DNA of 64,000 nucleotides from Demequina litoralis (GTDB lineage: Bacteria > Actinomycetota > Actinomycetes > Actinomycetales > Demequinaceae), in assembly GCF_030418455.1 (NCBI RefSeq), contig NZ_JAUHPW010000004.1:62001-126000 (forward strand). Direction: 5' to 3'. Positions 56,454 through 64,000 of the stretch are shown piece by piece. Position numbers and translations under genes: made by a program. Under the pieces are notes generated by a model that had not been told where the DNA came from, made no database searches, and saw nothing but the letters and a program-made list of their open reading frames with translations. Every line of letters starts with the position of its first letter. Position 1 is the stretch's first letter.

Positions 56454-57574
56454 GTCAGCAATCTCTCCACGAGGTAGTCCATGCACTGCACCAGCGACTC
56501 GACGTCCTCGGGATCCACGGCCGGGTAGACGCCGACGCGGACCTGGTTCCGTCCGAGCTTCCTGTACGGGTCAATATCGACAACCCCTTGAGCGCGGAGG
56601 TGTCGGCGGAGCTCGGCGCTGTCGACGCGCGGGTGCAGATCGATGGTCGCCACCACGGGGGAGCGCAGGCCAGGGTCTGTGACGAAGGCCTCAGCCCAGT
56701 CCCTCCCCGCGGCCCAGTCGTAGAGGGTCCCCGACGACCGCGCCGAGCGGCCGGCCGCGAAGCCCAGCCCGCCGCCGGCGAGCATCCAGGCGAGCTGCGC
56801 CCGCATCATCACGAGCGTCGCGACGGCGGGCGTGTTGAGCGTCTGGTCGGCGCGCGAGTTGTCGAGTGCGACCTTGAGCGACAGCGACTCCGGGATCCAC
56901 CGGCCGCTCGCCGCGATCTGCTCGATGCGCGCGATCGCGGCGGGGGAGATGATCGCGAACCACAGGCCGCCGTCCGACGCGAAGCTCTTCTGCGGCGCGA
57001 AGTAGTAGACGTCTGCCTGCGCGATGTCGACCTCGATGCCGCCGGCCGCGGACGTCGCGTCCACCACGGTCAGCGCGTCGCCGATCCCGGCGGGGCGCAG
57101 GACCGGCACCGCGACGCCCGTCGAGGTCTCGTTGTGCGGCCACGCGTAGACGTCGATGCCGTCCTCGGCCTCGGGCAGCACGGCCTCGCCGCCCGGGGCG
57201 GTGCGGATGGACGATGCGGCGAGGTGGGGAGCGAGGTCCGTCGCCTTCGCGAACTTCGAGCCGAACTCGCCGAACGCGCAGTGCTGGGCGCGCTCGCGCA
57301 CGAGGGAGAAGGCCGCGGCGTCCCAGAACATCGTCGAGCCGCCGTTGCCGAGGATCACCTCGTAGCCCTCGGGGAGCGCGTAGAGCTCGGCGAGCATCGC
57401 CCGGACGTCCCGCACGAGGCCCTTGACCGGTGCCTGCCGGTGCGAGGTGCCGAGCACGCCCGGCTGGCTGTCCACCAGGGCCTTCAGCTGGGCGTCGCTC
57501 ACCTTCGAGGGGCCCGAGCCGAAGCGCCCGTCGCGGGGCAGCAGGGCCGCGGGGATGGTGATGATCTCCGTCAT
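56450..57574 (-). CDS. serC: Phosphoserine aminotransferase
   Basis: 374 aa. Makes phosphoserine from 3-phosphohydroxypyruvate and glutamate in serine synthesis. The PLP lysine is in YYFAPQKSFASDGG, and the substrate-binding FGSGPSKV and GTSHRQAPVK blocks mark the actinobacterial SerC type. TACAGT (57581-57586) ends 6 nt before ATG 57574, so the mRNA is leaderless. Divergent from manA with only 40 bp between the starts. Confidence 0.93.
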   Translation of the reverse strand: MTEIITIPAALLPRDGRFGSGPSKVSDAQLKALVDSQPGVLGTSHRQAPVKGLVRDVRAMLAELYALPEGYEVILGNGGSTMFWDAAAFSLVRERAQHCAFGEFGSKFAKATDLAPHLAASSIRTAPGGEAVLPEAEDGIDVYAWPHNETSTGVAVPVLRPAGIGDALTVVDATSAAGGIEVDIAQADVYYFAPQKSFASDGGLWFAIISPAAIARIEQIAASGRWIPESLSLKVALDNSRADQTLNTPAVATLVMMRAQLAWMLAGGGLGFAAGRSARSSGTLYDWAAGRDWAEAFVTDPGLRSPVVATIDLHPRVDSAELRRHLRAQGVVDIDPYRKLGRNQVRVGVYPAVDPEDVESLVQCMDYLVERLLT

Positions 57575-57614
57575 GGCATCACTGTAATGGCGGCCTGCTG
57601 GCATCATTACGGGC

Positions 57615-58820
57615 GTGTACCGCCTTCAGCCTGCCCTTCAGAACTACGCGTGGGGGATGACCGAGGTCCTCGAGGACCTGGTCGGCCGCCCGCGCTCCGG
57701 CGCGCCCGTCGCCGAGGCCTGGTGGGGCGCGCACGCGTCCGCCCCCGCGCTCGCGACCGCCGCGCACCACGACGGCGCCGACGAGGCGGGCCTGCACGCG
57801 GGCGACGCGCTCCCGCTCGACGAGCTCATCTCGCGGATCCCCGAGACGATGCTCGGCCCGGACCTCGCCGGCCGCTGGGAGCGCCTGCCGTACCTGCTCA
57901 AGGTGCTCGCGATCGCGAAGCCGCTGTCGCTCCAGGTGCACCCCACGCTGGACCAGGCCGAGGCGGGCTTCAAGGACGAGGACGCGCGCGGCGTGCCCGC
58001 GGACGCGCCCACCCGCACCTTCAAGGACCGCTCGCACAAGCCCGAGATGATCGTCGCGCTCACGCCGATGACGCTGCTCGCCGGCTTCCGGCCCGCGAAC
58101 GCGGTCGCGCAGGACCTCGTGTGGCTGGGCCAGCCCTGCACGCGGCGCTGGGCCGAGGAGCTCGCGAACGCCACCGAGCCGACGGTCGCGCTGGGCGAGT
58201 ACATCCAGAAGGTGCTGCGCGACCCCGAGGCCCCGGCGGCGCTCGAGGCGCTTGTCGAGGTCGGCGGCCGCTCGGGCGTGCCCGAGTCCCTCGCCGTCGC
58301 GTCCGCGGCCGCGCTCGAGTTCCCCGGCGACCCGGGCGCGCTCGTCGCCATCGCGCTCAACGTGGTCCGCCTCACGCCCGGCCAGGCGTGCTTCACCACG
58401 GCGGGCGTCATCCACTCGTACCAGTCGGGCGTGGGCGTCGAGATCATGGCGAACTCCGACAACGTGGTGCGCGCGGGCCTCACGCCCAAGCCCGTCGACA
58501 TCGACCTGCTCGTCGACCTCACCGACGGCACGCCCACCCCGCCGCCGCGGGTGATCGTCGAGCGCGAGGGCGCGGTCACGCGCTTCCCCACGCCGGTCGA
58601 CGAGTTCGCCCTGTCGATGGTCGAGCGCGGCACCGCGGCCTTCGCTCCCGGCCCGCGCATCGTCCTCGCGGTGGACGGCACCGCGTCGGTCCACGGCGAG
58701 CGCGGCTCGGTGTCGCTGTCGCGCGGCGAGGCCGTGTTCGTGCCCCACGGCGACGGGCGTCTCGTGGTCGACGCGGTCGGGTCGACGTTCGTGGTCGAAG
58801 TGCCTACAACCGAGGTCTAG
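57615..58820 (+). CDS. manA: Mannose-6-phosphate isomerase, class I
   Basis: 401 aa. Zinc enzyme interconverting fructose-6-phosphate and mannose-6-phosphate, feeding GDP-mannose synthesis. The first signature LQNYAWG is at residues 8-14, zinc-binding SLQVHPTLDQAE near 110 and HKPEMIVALTP near 141, with the C-terminal cupin half. GTG 57615 gives the conserved YRLQPALQNYAWG start. The sugar-nucleotide dehydrogenase follows after 21 nt. Confidence 0.92.
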   Translation: MYRLQPALQNYAWGMTEVLEDLVGRPRSGAPVAEAWWGAHASAPALATAAHHDGADEAGLHAGDALPLDELISRIPETMLGPDLAGRWERLPYLLKVLAIAKPLSLQVHPTLDQAEAGFKDEDARGVPADAPTRTFKDRSHKPEMIVALTPMTLLAGFRPANAVAQDLVWLGQPCTRRWAEELANATEPTVALGEYIQKVLRDPEAPAALEALVEVGGRSGVPESLAVASAAALEFPGDPGALVAIALNVVRLTPGQACFTTAGVIHSYQSGVGVEIMANSDNVVRAGLTPKPVDIDLLVDLTDGTPTPPPRVIVEREGAVTRFPTPVDEFALSMVERGTAAFAPGPRIVLAVDGTASVHGERGSVSLSRGEAVFVPHGDGRLVVDAVGSTFVVEVPTTEV

Positions 58821-58841
58821 GACTCCACTAGCCTGGGGCGC

Positions 58842-60176
58842 ATGTCACTTCGCATCTCCGTTTTCGGTACCGGTTATCTGGGGGCCACGCACGCGGCCGG
58901 TATGGCGGAGCTCGGTCACGAGGTGGTCGGTGTCGACATCGACCCGGCCAAGATCGAGCGTCTCTCGCGCGGCGAGGTCCCCTTCTACGAGCCCGGGCTG
59001 CCCGAGCTCCTGAGGAAGCACGTCGAGTCGGGCCGGCTGCGGTTCACGACCGATGCGGCCGAGGCGGCCGAGTTCGCCGACGTCCACTTCATCGGGGTGG
59101 GCACGCCGCAGAAGAAGGGGTCGTATGCGGCGGACATGACGTTCGTCGACTCGGTCATCGAGACCCTCGCGCCGCTGATCACGCGTCCCGCGGTGATCCT
59201 GGGCAAGTCGACGGTGCCGGTGGGCACCGCGGCGCGCCTGGCCGCGCGGGTGCGGGAGCTGTCGCCGGTGGGCGACGACGCGCAGCTGGGCTGGAACCCC
59301 GAGTTCCTGCGCGAGGGCTTCGCGGTCGAGGACACGCTGCGTCCCGACCGTCTCGTCATCGGCGTCGACAAGGACCGTCCGGGTCGCATCGAGGAGGTCG
59401 CGCGCGAGGTCTACGCGGACGCGATCTCGCGTGACACGCCGTTCCTCGTGACGGACCTCGCGACCGCGGAGCTGGTCAAGGTGTCCGCCAACGCGTTCCT
59501 GGCGACCAAGATCTCGTTCATCAACGCGATCGCGGAGGTGTGCGAGGCCACCGGTGCGGACGTGGTCGAGCTGGCGGACGCGATCGGTCACGACGCGCGC
59601 ATCGGCCGCAAGTTCCTGGGCGCGGGCCTGGGCTTCGGCGGCGGCTGCCTGCCCAAGGACATCCGTGCCTTCATGGCGCGTGCGGGCGAGCTGGGCGTGG
59701 ACCAGGCGCTGACCTTCCTGCGCGAGGTCGACGACGTCAACATGCGTCGCCGTGAGCACGTCATCGGCCTGGTCGAGGGTGAGCTCAACGGCCGGCTCCA
59801 GGGCGGCAAGGTCGCGGTGCTGGGCGCCGCCTTCAAGCCCGAGTCGGACGACATCCGCGACTCGCCGGCCCTGGACGTGGCCGGTCGCCTCCACCTCAAG
59901 GGTGCCGACGTGCGCGTCTTCGATCCGGAGGCGATGGCCAACGCCGCCAAGGTGTGGCCCACGCTGACCTTCACCGAGTCCGCCGCGGAGGCGGTCAAGG
60001 ACGCCGAGGTCGTCGTCGTGGCGACCGAGTGGAAGGAGTTCCGCTCGCTCGACCCGCACGCCGTCGCGGACCTCGTCGCCGGCAAGGTCGTCATCGACGG
60101 CCGCAACTGCCTGCCCGCCGAGCGGTGGATCGACGCCGGCTGGCGCTACCTGGGAATGGGGCGCCACTCGTCATGA
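58842..60176 (+). CDS. UDP-glucose/GDP-mannose 6-dehydrogenase family protein
   Basis: 444 aa. NAD-binding fold ISVFGTGYLGATHAAGMAELGH, catalytic Cys269 in FGGGCLPKD, and the C-terminal sugar-nucleotide domain with VAVLGAAFKPESDDIRDSPAL. Oxidises a sugar nucleotide, most likely UDP-glucose, to the uronate for envelope polymers. TAGCCT (58829-58834) ends 7 nt before the ATG. The stop overlaps the dtxR-family gene (ATGA). Confidence 0.9.
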   Translation: MSLRISVFGTGYLGATHAAGMAELGHEVVGVDIDPAKIERLSRGEVPFYEPGLPELLRKHVESGRLRFTTDAAEAAEFADVHFIGVGTPQKKGSYAADMTFVDSVIETLAPLITRPAVILGKSTVPVGTAARLAARVRELSPVGDDAQLGWNPEFLREGFAVEDTLRPDRLVIGVDKDRPGRIEEVAREVYADAISRDTPFLVTDLATAELVKVSANAFLATKISFINAIAEVCEATGADVVELADAIGHDARIGRKFLGAGLGFGGGCLPKDIRAFMARAGELGVDQALTFLREVDDVNMRRREHVIGLVEGELNGRLQGGKVAVLGAAFKPESDDIRDSPALDVAGRLHLKGADVRVFDPEAMANAAKVWPTLTFTESAAEAVKDAEVVVVATEWKEFRSLDPHAVADLVAGKVVIDGRNCLPAERWIDAGWRYLGMGRHSS

Positions 60177-60853
60177 CGGACCTCATCGACACGACGGAGA
60201 TGTACCTCCGCACCATCTACGAGCTGATCGAGGACGGCGTGACGCCCATGCGCGCGCGCCTCGCGGAGCACCTGGGCCACGCCGGCCCGACGGTGTCCCA
60301 GACGATCGCCCGGATGGAGCGCGACGGGCTCGTCGTCGTGACGGAGGACCGCCACCTCGAGCTCACGGCCGAGGGGGAGGCGCTCGCGATGCGGGTGATG
60401 CGCAAGCACCGCCTCGCGGAGCGCCTCCTCACCGACGTGATCGGGCTCGACCTCGCGCACGTCCACGACGAGGCGTGCCGCTGGGAGCATGTGATGAGCG
60501 AGCGGGTCGAGAGGCGGCTCCTCGAGGTGCTCGACGCGCCCACCGTGTCGCCCTACGGCAACCCCATCCCCGGCCTGTCCGAGCTCGGCGTCGAGGATGC
60601 CGGCGCATCGTCCGCCGAACGCCGCCTGACCGACCTCGTGGACGACGGTGTGGCGCAGGTCACACTCACCCGCATCGGGGAGCACCCGCAGGCCGACCTC
60701 CAGCTGCTCGGCGAGATGGTCGAGAACGGCGTCCTGCCAGGAGCGACGGTGGGGCTCGCGGGGGGTCCCGAGACGGTCGAGATCACGCTCGACGGAAGGC
60801 GCGGCATCCTGGGCCGAGATCAGGCGCGCCACATCTTCGGCTTGCCTTCTTAG
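60173..60853 (+). CDS. DtxR/IdeR-family metal-dependent repressor
   Basis: 226 aa. N-terminal winged helix (1-70), metal-binding and dimerisation domain (71-140), and an SH3-like domain (about 150-226). The ligands match diphtheria DtxR by number: Met10, Cys102, Glu105 and His106 for the primary site, His79, Glu83 and His98 for the ancillary site. Its position next to a sugar-nucleotide dehydrogenase is not explained by function. It should repress iron-uptake genes when Fe2+ is bound; a manganese sensor is less likely given Cys102. Confidence 0.93.
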   Translation: MTDLIDTTEMYLRTIYELIEDGVTPMRARLAEHLGHAGPTVSQTIARMERDGLVVVTEDRHLELTAEGEALAMRVMRKHRLAERLLTDVIGLDLAHVHDEACRWEHVMSERVERRLLEVLDAPTVSPYGNPIPGLSELGVEDAGASSAERRLTDLVDDGVAQVTLTRIGEHPQADLQLLGEMVENGVLPGATVGLAGGPETVEITLDGRRGILGRDQARHIFGLPS

Positions 60854-61009
60854 CGAACTTTGATAAATTTTCGATAACAACGAACGGCCACGACGGCATG
60901 GAGACCTCCTCCACGGCGCCCCGACCAAGACGAAACGCTCGAAGATGACGCGAGCGCTGAGGGTGCAGAAACAACGACGCGCACGGGGCGCGGAAGGAAC
61001 GAAAACACA
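60854..61009 (+). promoter_or_regulatory. AT-richer leader region of the NlpC/P60 gene
   Basis: Starts with TTTGATAAATTTTCGATAA (60870-60888), the least GC-rich spot in this half of the window, then about 120 nt of leader. This is probably the promoter region; the repeat GATAA may be a control site. I looked for the c-di-AMP (ydaO) riboswitch motifs common before such genes and did not find them. Confidence 0.4.
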
Positions 61010-61738
61010 GTGAAGTACGGATACATGCGCGCCAAGACGCGCGCGGTGGCCGCCGCCACGGGCGCAGCGCTCGTGGTGGTCCCCCTCACCGGGGCCGCCG
61101 CTGCAGCCTTGGTCACCGATGAGTCCGCCGACTCCGGTGCCCGTCTCGACGCCTCGGCCTACACCGCGTACAGCAACGACATCGCGGACATCCCCGAGGT
61201 CAGCACGGCAGCCAAGAAGGACGCCTACACGATCGACACCCCCACGGTGAAGGTCAAGGTGCCGCCGCCGCCGGAGCCCGAGCCGGAGCCCGTCGTCGAG
61301 GAGGTCACGACCTACGAGTCGACCACCTCCGACAGCACCACGTCGAGCGACGCCACCACCGTGTCGAGCGTCCAGACCACCACCCCCTCGGCCGACGTCC
61401 AGGCCGCGATCTCCGGCTCCGCCGTGATCGCCGAGGCGTCGAAGTACGTGGGCGTGCCCTACGTCTCCGGCGGCTCGACCCCGTCGGGCTTCGACTGCTC
61501 GGGCTTCGTGTCGTACGTCTACGGCCAGCTCGGCATCTCGCTGCCGCGCTCGTCGAGCTCGTACTGGTCCGTGGGCACCCGCGTGTCCTCGCCGCAGCCG
61601 GGCGACATCATCGTCACCCCGGGCCACGTCTCGATCTACGCGGGCCCGAACCTGCAGATCGACGCCGCCACCCCGGGCACGACCATCCAGTTCCGCGCGA
61701 TCTGGCAGTCGAACCCCACCTACGTGCGCGTCACCTGA
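61010..61738 (+). CDS. Secreted NlpC/P60 peptidoglycan endopeptidase
   Basis: 242 aa. Signal peptide (1-33), a Thr/Ser/Pro/Glu linker (about 75-125) and a C-terminal NlpC/P60 domain with Cys163 in FDCSGFVSYVYGQLG and His206 in TPGHVSIYAG. Cuts peptidoglycan stem peptides. GTG 61010 follows AAGGA (60994-60998) after 11 nt. Ended by a strong hairpin. Confidence 0.9.
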   Translation: MKYGYMRAKTRAVAAATGAALVVVPLTGAAAAALVTDESADSGARLDASAYTAYSNDIADIPEVSTAAKKDAYTIDTPTVKVKVPPPPEPEPEPVVEEVTTYESTTSDSTTSSDATTVSSVQTTTPSADVQAAISGSAVIAEASKYVGVPYVSGGSTPSGFDCSGFVSYVYGQLGISLPRSSSSYWSVGTRVSSPQPGDIIVTPGHVSIYAGPNLQIDAATPGTTIQFRAIWQSNPTYVRVT

Positions 61739-61751
61739 TCGCATCCGCGTC

Positions 61752-61785
61752 GCGAGGGCCGTCACCGCAAGGTGGCGGCCCTCGC
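61752..61785 (+). terminator. Terminator after the NlpC/P60 gene
   Basis: GCGAGGGCCGTCACC pairs with GGTGGCGGCCCTCGC around GCAA, 14 nt after the stop. Confidence 0.8.
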
Positions 61786-61814
61786 TGCGTCCCCGGGCGG
61801 TGGCTGACCTCCCC

Positions 61815-61878
61815 CGTCCTGGTGGTACCACTCGCTACGACTGCGGCCGCTATCGTCCCGATTGGTACCACCGGGACG
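61815..61878. repeat. Inverted repeat E (GGTGGTACCA)
   Basis: CGTCCTGGTGGTACCA (61815-61830) pairs with TGGTACCACCGGGACG (61863-61878) over 16 bp with one mismatch; the 32-nt centre is unrelated. An inverted decamer pair (61897 with one mismatch, 61926 exact) follows before the aldo/keto reductase gene. Confidence 0.75.
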
Positions 61879-61968
61879 CCCCGGGGCGCTCGGGGCACGA
61901 TGCGCGGGTCGCCGGGCCTGGCCGCCGCATCGTCCTTCCGCCCCCGGCGACCGGGCTACGGTGGTCCC

Positions 61969-62955
61969 ATGAGGACGACGATGGTGCCGAACCTGGGACG
62001 TGAGATCTCGCTGGTGGGCCTGGGGACCTGGCAGCTGGGTGGCGACTGGGCCACCGTGGGCGACGAGACCGCGCAGGAGGTGCTCAACGCCGCCGCGGAC
62101 GCCGGCACCCGCCTGTTCGACACCGCGGACGTGTACGGCGACGGCCGCTCCGAGAAGGCGATCGGCCGCTTCCTCGCCGGCCGCGCGGACCGCGCCGACT
62201 TCACCGTCTTCACCAAGATGGGACGGCGCGCGCAACCGCACGTGCCCGAGGCGTACACCCTCGACAGCTTCCGCCGGTGGACGGACCGCTCGCGCGAGAA
62301 CCTCGGCGTCGACACGCTCGACCTCGTGCAGCTGCACTGCCCGCCCACGCCGGTCTACTCGGACGGCCGCGTCTACGACGACCTGCGCACCCTGCAGCAG
62401 GAGGGGCGCATCGCGCGCTGGGGCGTCTCCGTGGAGCTGGTGGACGAGGCGCTCGCGGCGCTCGAGCAGCCCGACCTCGCGACCATCCAGATCATCGTCA
62501 ACATCTTCCGCCGCAAGCCGCTTGAGCGGGTCCTGCCGCTCGCGGCCGAGAGGGGCGTGGGCATCATCGCGCGCCTGCCGCTCGCCTCGGGCCTGCTGTC
62601 CGGCAAGTACGACGAGCACACCACCTTCGCGCCCGAGGACCACCGCACGTGGAACCGCGACGGCTCGAAGATGAACATCGGGGAGACGTTCTCGGGCATC
62701 CCGTTCGAGGTCGGCGTGGCCGCGGCGCGCGAGGTCGCCGCGCTGACCCCCGAGGGCTGGACGACGGCGCAGATGGCGCTCGGCTGGCTCGCCCAGGTGG
62801 GCGTCGCGACGATGATCCCCGGCGCCTCCAAGGTGTCGCAGGCGCAGTCGAACGCCGCGGCGGCGGAGTTCCCGGAGCTGCCCGCGGCGACCATGGACCG
62901 GCTCGAGCAGATCTACGAGACGTACTGCCGCGCGCACGTGCACGACGTGTTCTGA
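61969..62955 (+). CDS. Aldo/keto reductase
   Basis: 328 aa TIM barrel. The catalytic tetrad is visible: Asp and Tyr in FDTADVYGDG, Lys in VFTKMG and His in LVQLHCPP. NADP-binding residues lie in MIPGASKVSQAQSNAAAA near the end. The substrate is unknown. TACGGT (61957-61962) ends 6 nt before the ATG, so the mRNA is probably leaderless. Confidence 0.9.
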   Translation: MRTTMVPNLGREISLVGLGTWQLGGDWATVGDETAQEVLNAAADAGTRLFDTADVYGDGRSEKAIGRFLAGRADRADFTVFTKMGRRAQPHVPEAYTLDSFRRWTDRSRENLGVDTLDLVQLHCPPTPVYSDGRVYDDLRTLQQEGRIARWGVSVELVDEALAALEQPDLATIQIIVNIFRRKPLERVLPLAAERGVGIIARLPLASGLLSGKYDEHTTFAPEDHRTWNRDGSKMNIGETFSGIPFEVGVAAAREVAALTPEGWTTAQMALGWLAQVGVATMIPGASKVSQAQSNAAAAEFPELPAATMDRLEQIYETYCRAHVHDVF

Positions 62956-63040
62956 GCGCAGGCGCGGGTGCCGGTGCGGCGGGACGATGCGCGGGTCGCC
63001 TCCCGTGCAGCCGGTACCCTTGTCCGCGTACCCCACGCAC

Positions 63041-63113
63041 GCGCCTGTAGCTCAGGGGATAGAGCACCGCTCTCCTAAAGCGGGTGTCGCTGGTTCGAAT
63101 CCAGTCAGGCGCA
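63041..63113 (+). tRNA. tRNA-Arg (anticodon CCT)
   Basis: Acceptor GCGCCTG/CAGGCGC, D-arm GCTC-AGGGGATA-GAGC, anticodon loop CTCCTAA with CCT, T-arm CTGG-TTCGAAT-CCAG, discriminator A. CCA is not encoded. Reads AGG codons. Confidence 0.95.
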
Positions 63114-63189
63114 CCGAGTTCAGGTGCCTCGACACGCGGTGCCGCGCGCGCCTCCGACCGGCACGCGCCGTCCCCGTAGGATGACCCAC

Positions 63190-64000
63190 GTGACGGACGC
63201 GGCCGAACGACTGCCAGCCCGTGACCGGACCCGGGCGACGCTGCTCGCGGCCATCCGGTCCGGCGACGGCGTCACGCGCGGCGACCTGGTCGAGATGACG
63301 GGCCTGCCGTCGAGCACCGTCACCCACGCCATCGGCGCGCTGCTGCGCTCCGGCACGGTGTACGAGGCGGAGCCGGAGTCCAAGGGCCCCGGCTCGGGCA
63401 GGGGGAGGCCCGGGCGCGTGCTGCGCGCCGTGCCGCGCGGGCGTCACGTGGCCGCGCTCGACATCGGTCACACGCGCATCGTGGCCGCGATCGCCGACGA
63501 CAACGGCACCCCGCTCGACACCGCCACGAGGGAGATGGACGTCGACCTCGACGCGCACGCCGCGCTGGACGTCGCCGCCCGCCTGGTGGCGGCCCTCGCG
63601 TCGCGGTTCGACGTGCACGACATCGTCACGTGCGCCGTCGGGATCGCCCTGCCGATCGAGACGCGCACGGGCAGGGTCCGCGCGAGCCTGGGGCTCTCGA
63701 GCTGGGACGGCCTGTCGCCCGCGGAGGAGCTCGAGCGGCGCACGGGGATCCCGACCCACGTGGAGAACGATGCGCTGCTCGGCGCCGTCGGCGAGACCGC
63801 CCGCGGGGCGGCGCGGGGCAAGGACCATGTGATCTTCCTCAAGATCTCGCACGGCATCGGCGCGGGGCTGGTGCTCGACGGCGAGCCGTACCGGGGGGCG
63901 TCGGGCCTCGCCGGCGACATCGGCCACACGAAGGTCCCCGGCCGCTCGGAGCTGTGCAGGTGCGGCGAGCGCGGCTGCCTCGAGGCGACCGTCTCGATCA
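63190..64000 (+). CDS. ROK-family transcriptional regulator/sugar kinase, N-terminal part (cut by window edge)
   Basis: About 270 codons are visible. An N-terminal winged helix (about 10-70, GVTRGDLVEMTGLPSSTVTHAIGALLRSG) is followed by the ROK ATPase-fold domain starting VAALDIGHTRIVAAIAD, with ASGLAGDIGHTKV and the zinc motif CRCGERGCLEA. The helix-turn-helix makes it a NagC/XylR-type repressor of sugar genes. TAGGAT (63177-63182) ends 7 nt before GTG 63190; the in-frame ATG 63181 overlaps that box and is less likely. Confidence 0.88.
   Translation, partial: MTDAAERLPARDRTRATLLAAIRSGDGVTRGDLVEMTGLPSSTVTHAIGALLRSGTVYEAEPESKGPGSGRGRPGRVLRAVPRGRHVAALDIGHTRIVAAIADDNGTPLDTATREMDVDLDAHAALDVAARLVAALASRFDVHDIVTCAVGIALPIETRTGRVRASLGLSSWDGLSPAEELERRTGIPTHVENDALLGAVGETARGAARGKDHVIFLKISHGIGAGLVLDGEPYRGASGLAGDIGHTKVPGRSELCRCGERGCLEATVSI

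Noticed and set aside
60173-60853. Iron boxes (TTAGGTTAGSCTAACCTAA-type) near the dtxR-family gene
   Set aside because: I looked upstream of this gene and in the flanking gaps and saw no convincing palindrome of that type.
60854-61009. A c-di-AMP (ydaO-type) riboswitch before the NlpC/P60 gene
   Set aside because: Such leaders are common before wall hydrolases in actinobacteria, but I could not find the conserved riboswitch blocks here or before the gene at 1566.

Overview
The window is a 64 kb piece of a high-GC actinobacterial chromosome. CarD, Lsr2, WXG100, SenX3/RegX3, a DtxR regulator with textbook ligands, several actinobacteria-typical DUF families (3027, 3180, 3263, 4031, 4032) and a fol-pan-nad-lysS gene order point to Micrococcales, near Cellulomonadaceae or Demequinaceae. 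The genus is an inference. Nearly all of it is housekeeping or core-accessory DNA. I see no transposase, integrase, phage block or CRISPR array.

Layout. 1-5269: metX (cut by the left edge), an SGNH hydrolase, an NlpC/P60 wall hydrolase, pyrophosphatase and a PBP4-type carboxypeptidase. 5259-12600: tilS-hpt, a DUF559 protein, then ftsH-folE-folP-folB/K. 12623-17807: DUF3180, two PH-domain membrane proteins, and the pantothenate genes panG(DUF2520)-panC-panD. 17965-25017: nadB, an opposite-strand CstR-like repressor with a CoA-disulfide reductase/rhodanese, nadC, lysS. 25028-27741: small membrane protein, Lsr2, lactonase-like protein, gpmA. 27857-34729: the phosphate block phoU / senX3-regX3 / pstSCAB with two PHO boxes. 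34881-39881: lipoprotein, carD-ispD-ispF, cysS, rlmB. 40024-47562: DUF4032, sugar-ABC ATPase, Ser/Thr kinase, MauE-DsbA pair, tRNA-Thr, ung, DUF3263. 47562-54455: LytR_C protein, a lone groL under a double CIRCE, alcohol dehydrogenase, DUF4031, WXG100, HD protein, cold-shock protein, DUF3027. 54448-64000: MFS, serC-CAP, manA, ugd-dtxR, NlpC/P60, aldo/keto reductase, tRNA-Arg, and a ROK regulator cut by the right edge.

The most unusual signal is a decamer, GGACGATGCG, found by eye 52 times without mismatch (26 per strand, roughly one per 1.2 kb). It occurs inside genes and between them, and some intergenic copies form inverted pairs that can fold as hairpins. Its density and lack of strand bias resemble the DNA uptake sequences of Neisseria and Pasteurellaceae or the cyanobacterial HIP1 repeat; I know of no such element in this group. 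In addition there are at least five families or single examples of intergenic inverted/tandem repeats. The clearest family (A, nine places) has ends built from repeated CTCCACRC units and sits just after gene stop codons. Family B (three places) has arms starting near ATGACAARGGTGA.

Regulation readable from sequence: two CsoR-family operators around the CstR-like locus, two PHO boxes, a double CIRCE over the groL promoter, a TTGACA/TGTCAA palindrome before the alcohol dehydrogenase, several rho-independent terminators, and many genes whose -10 box lies only 6-7 nt before the start codon, implying widespread leaderless transcription.
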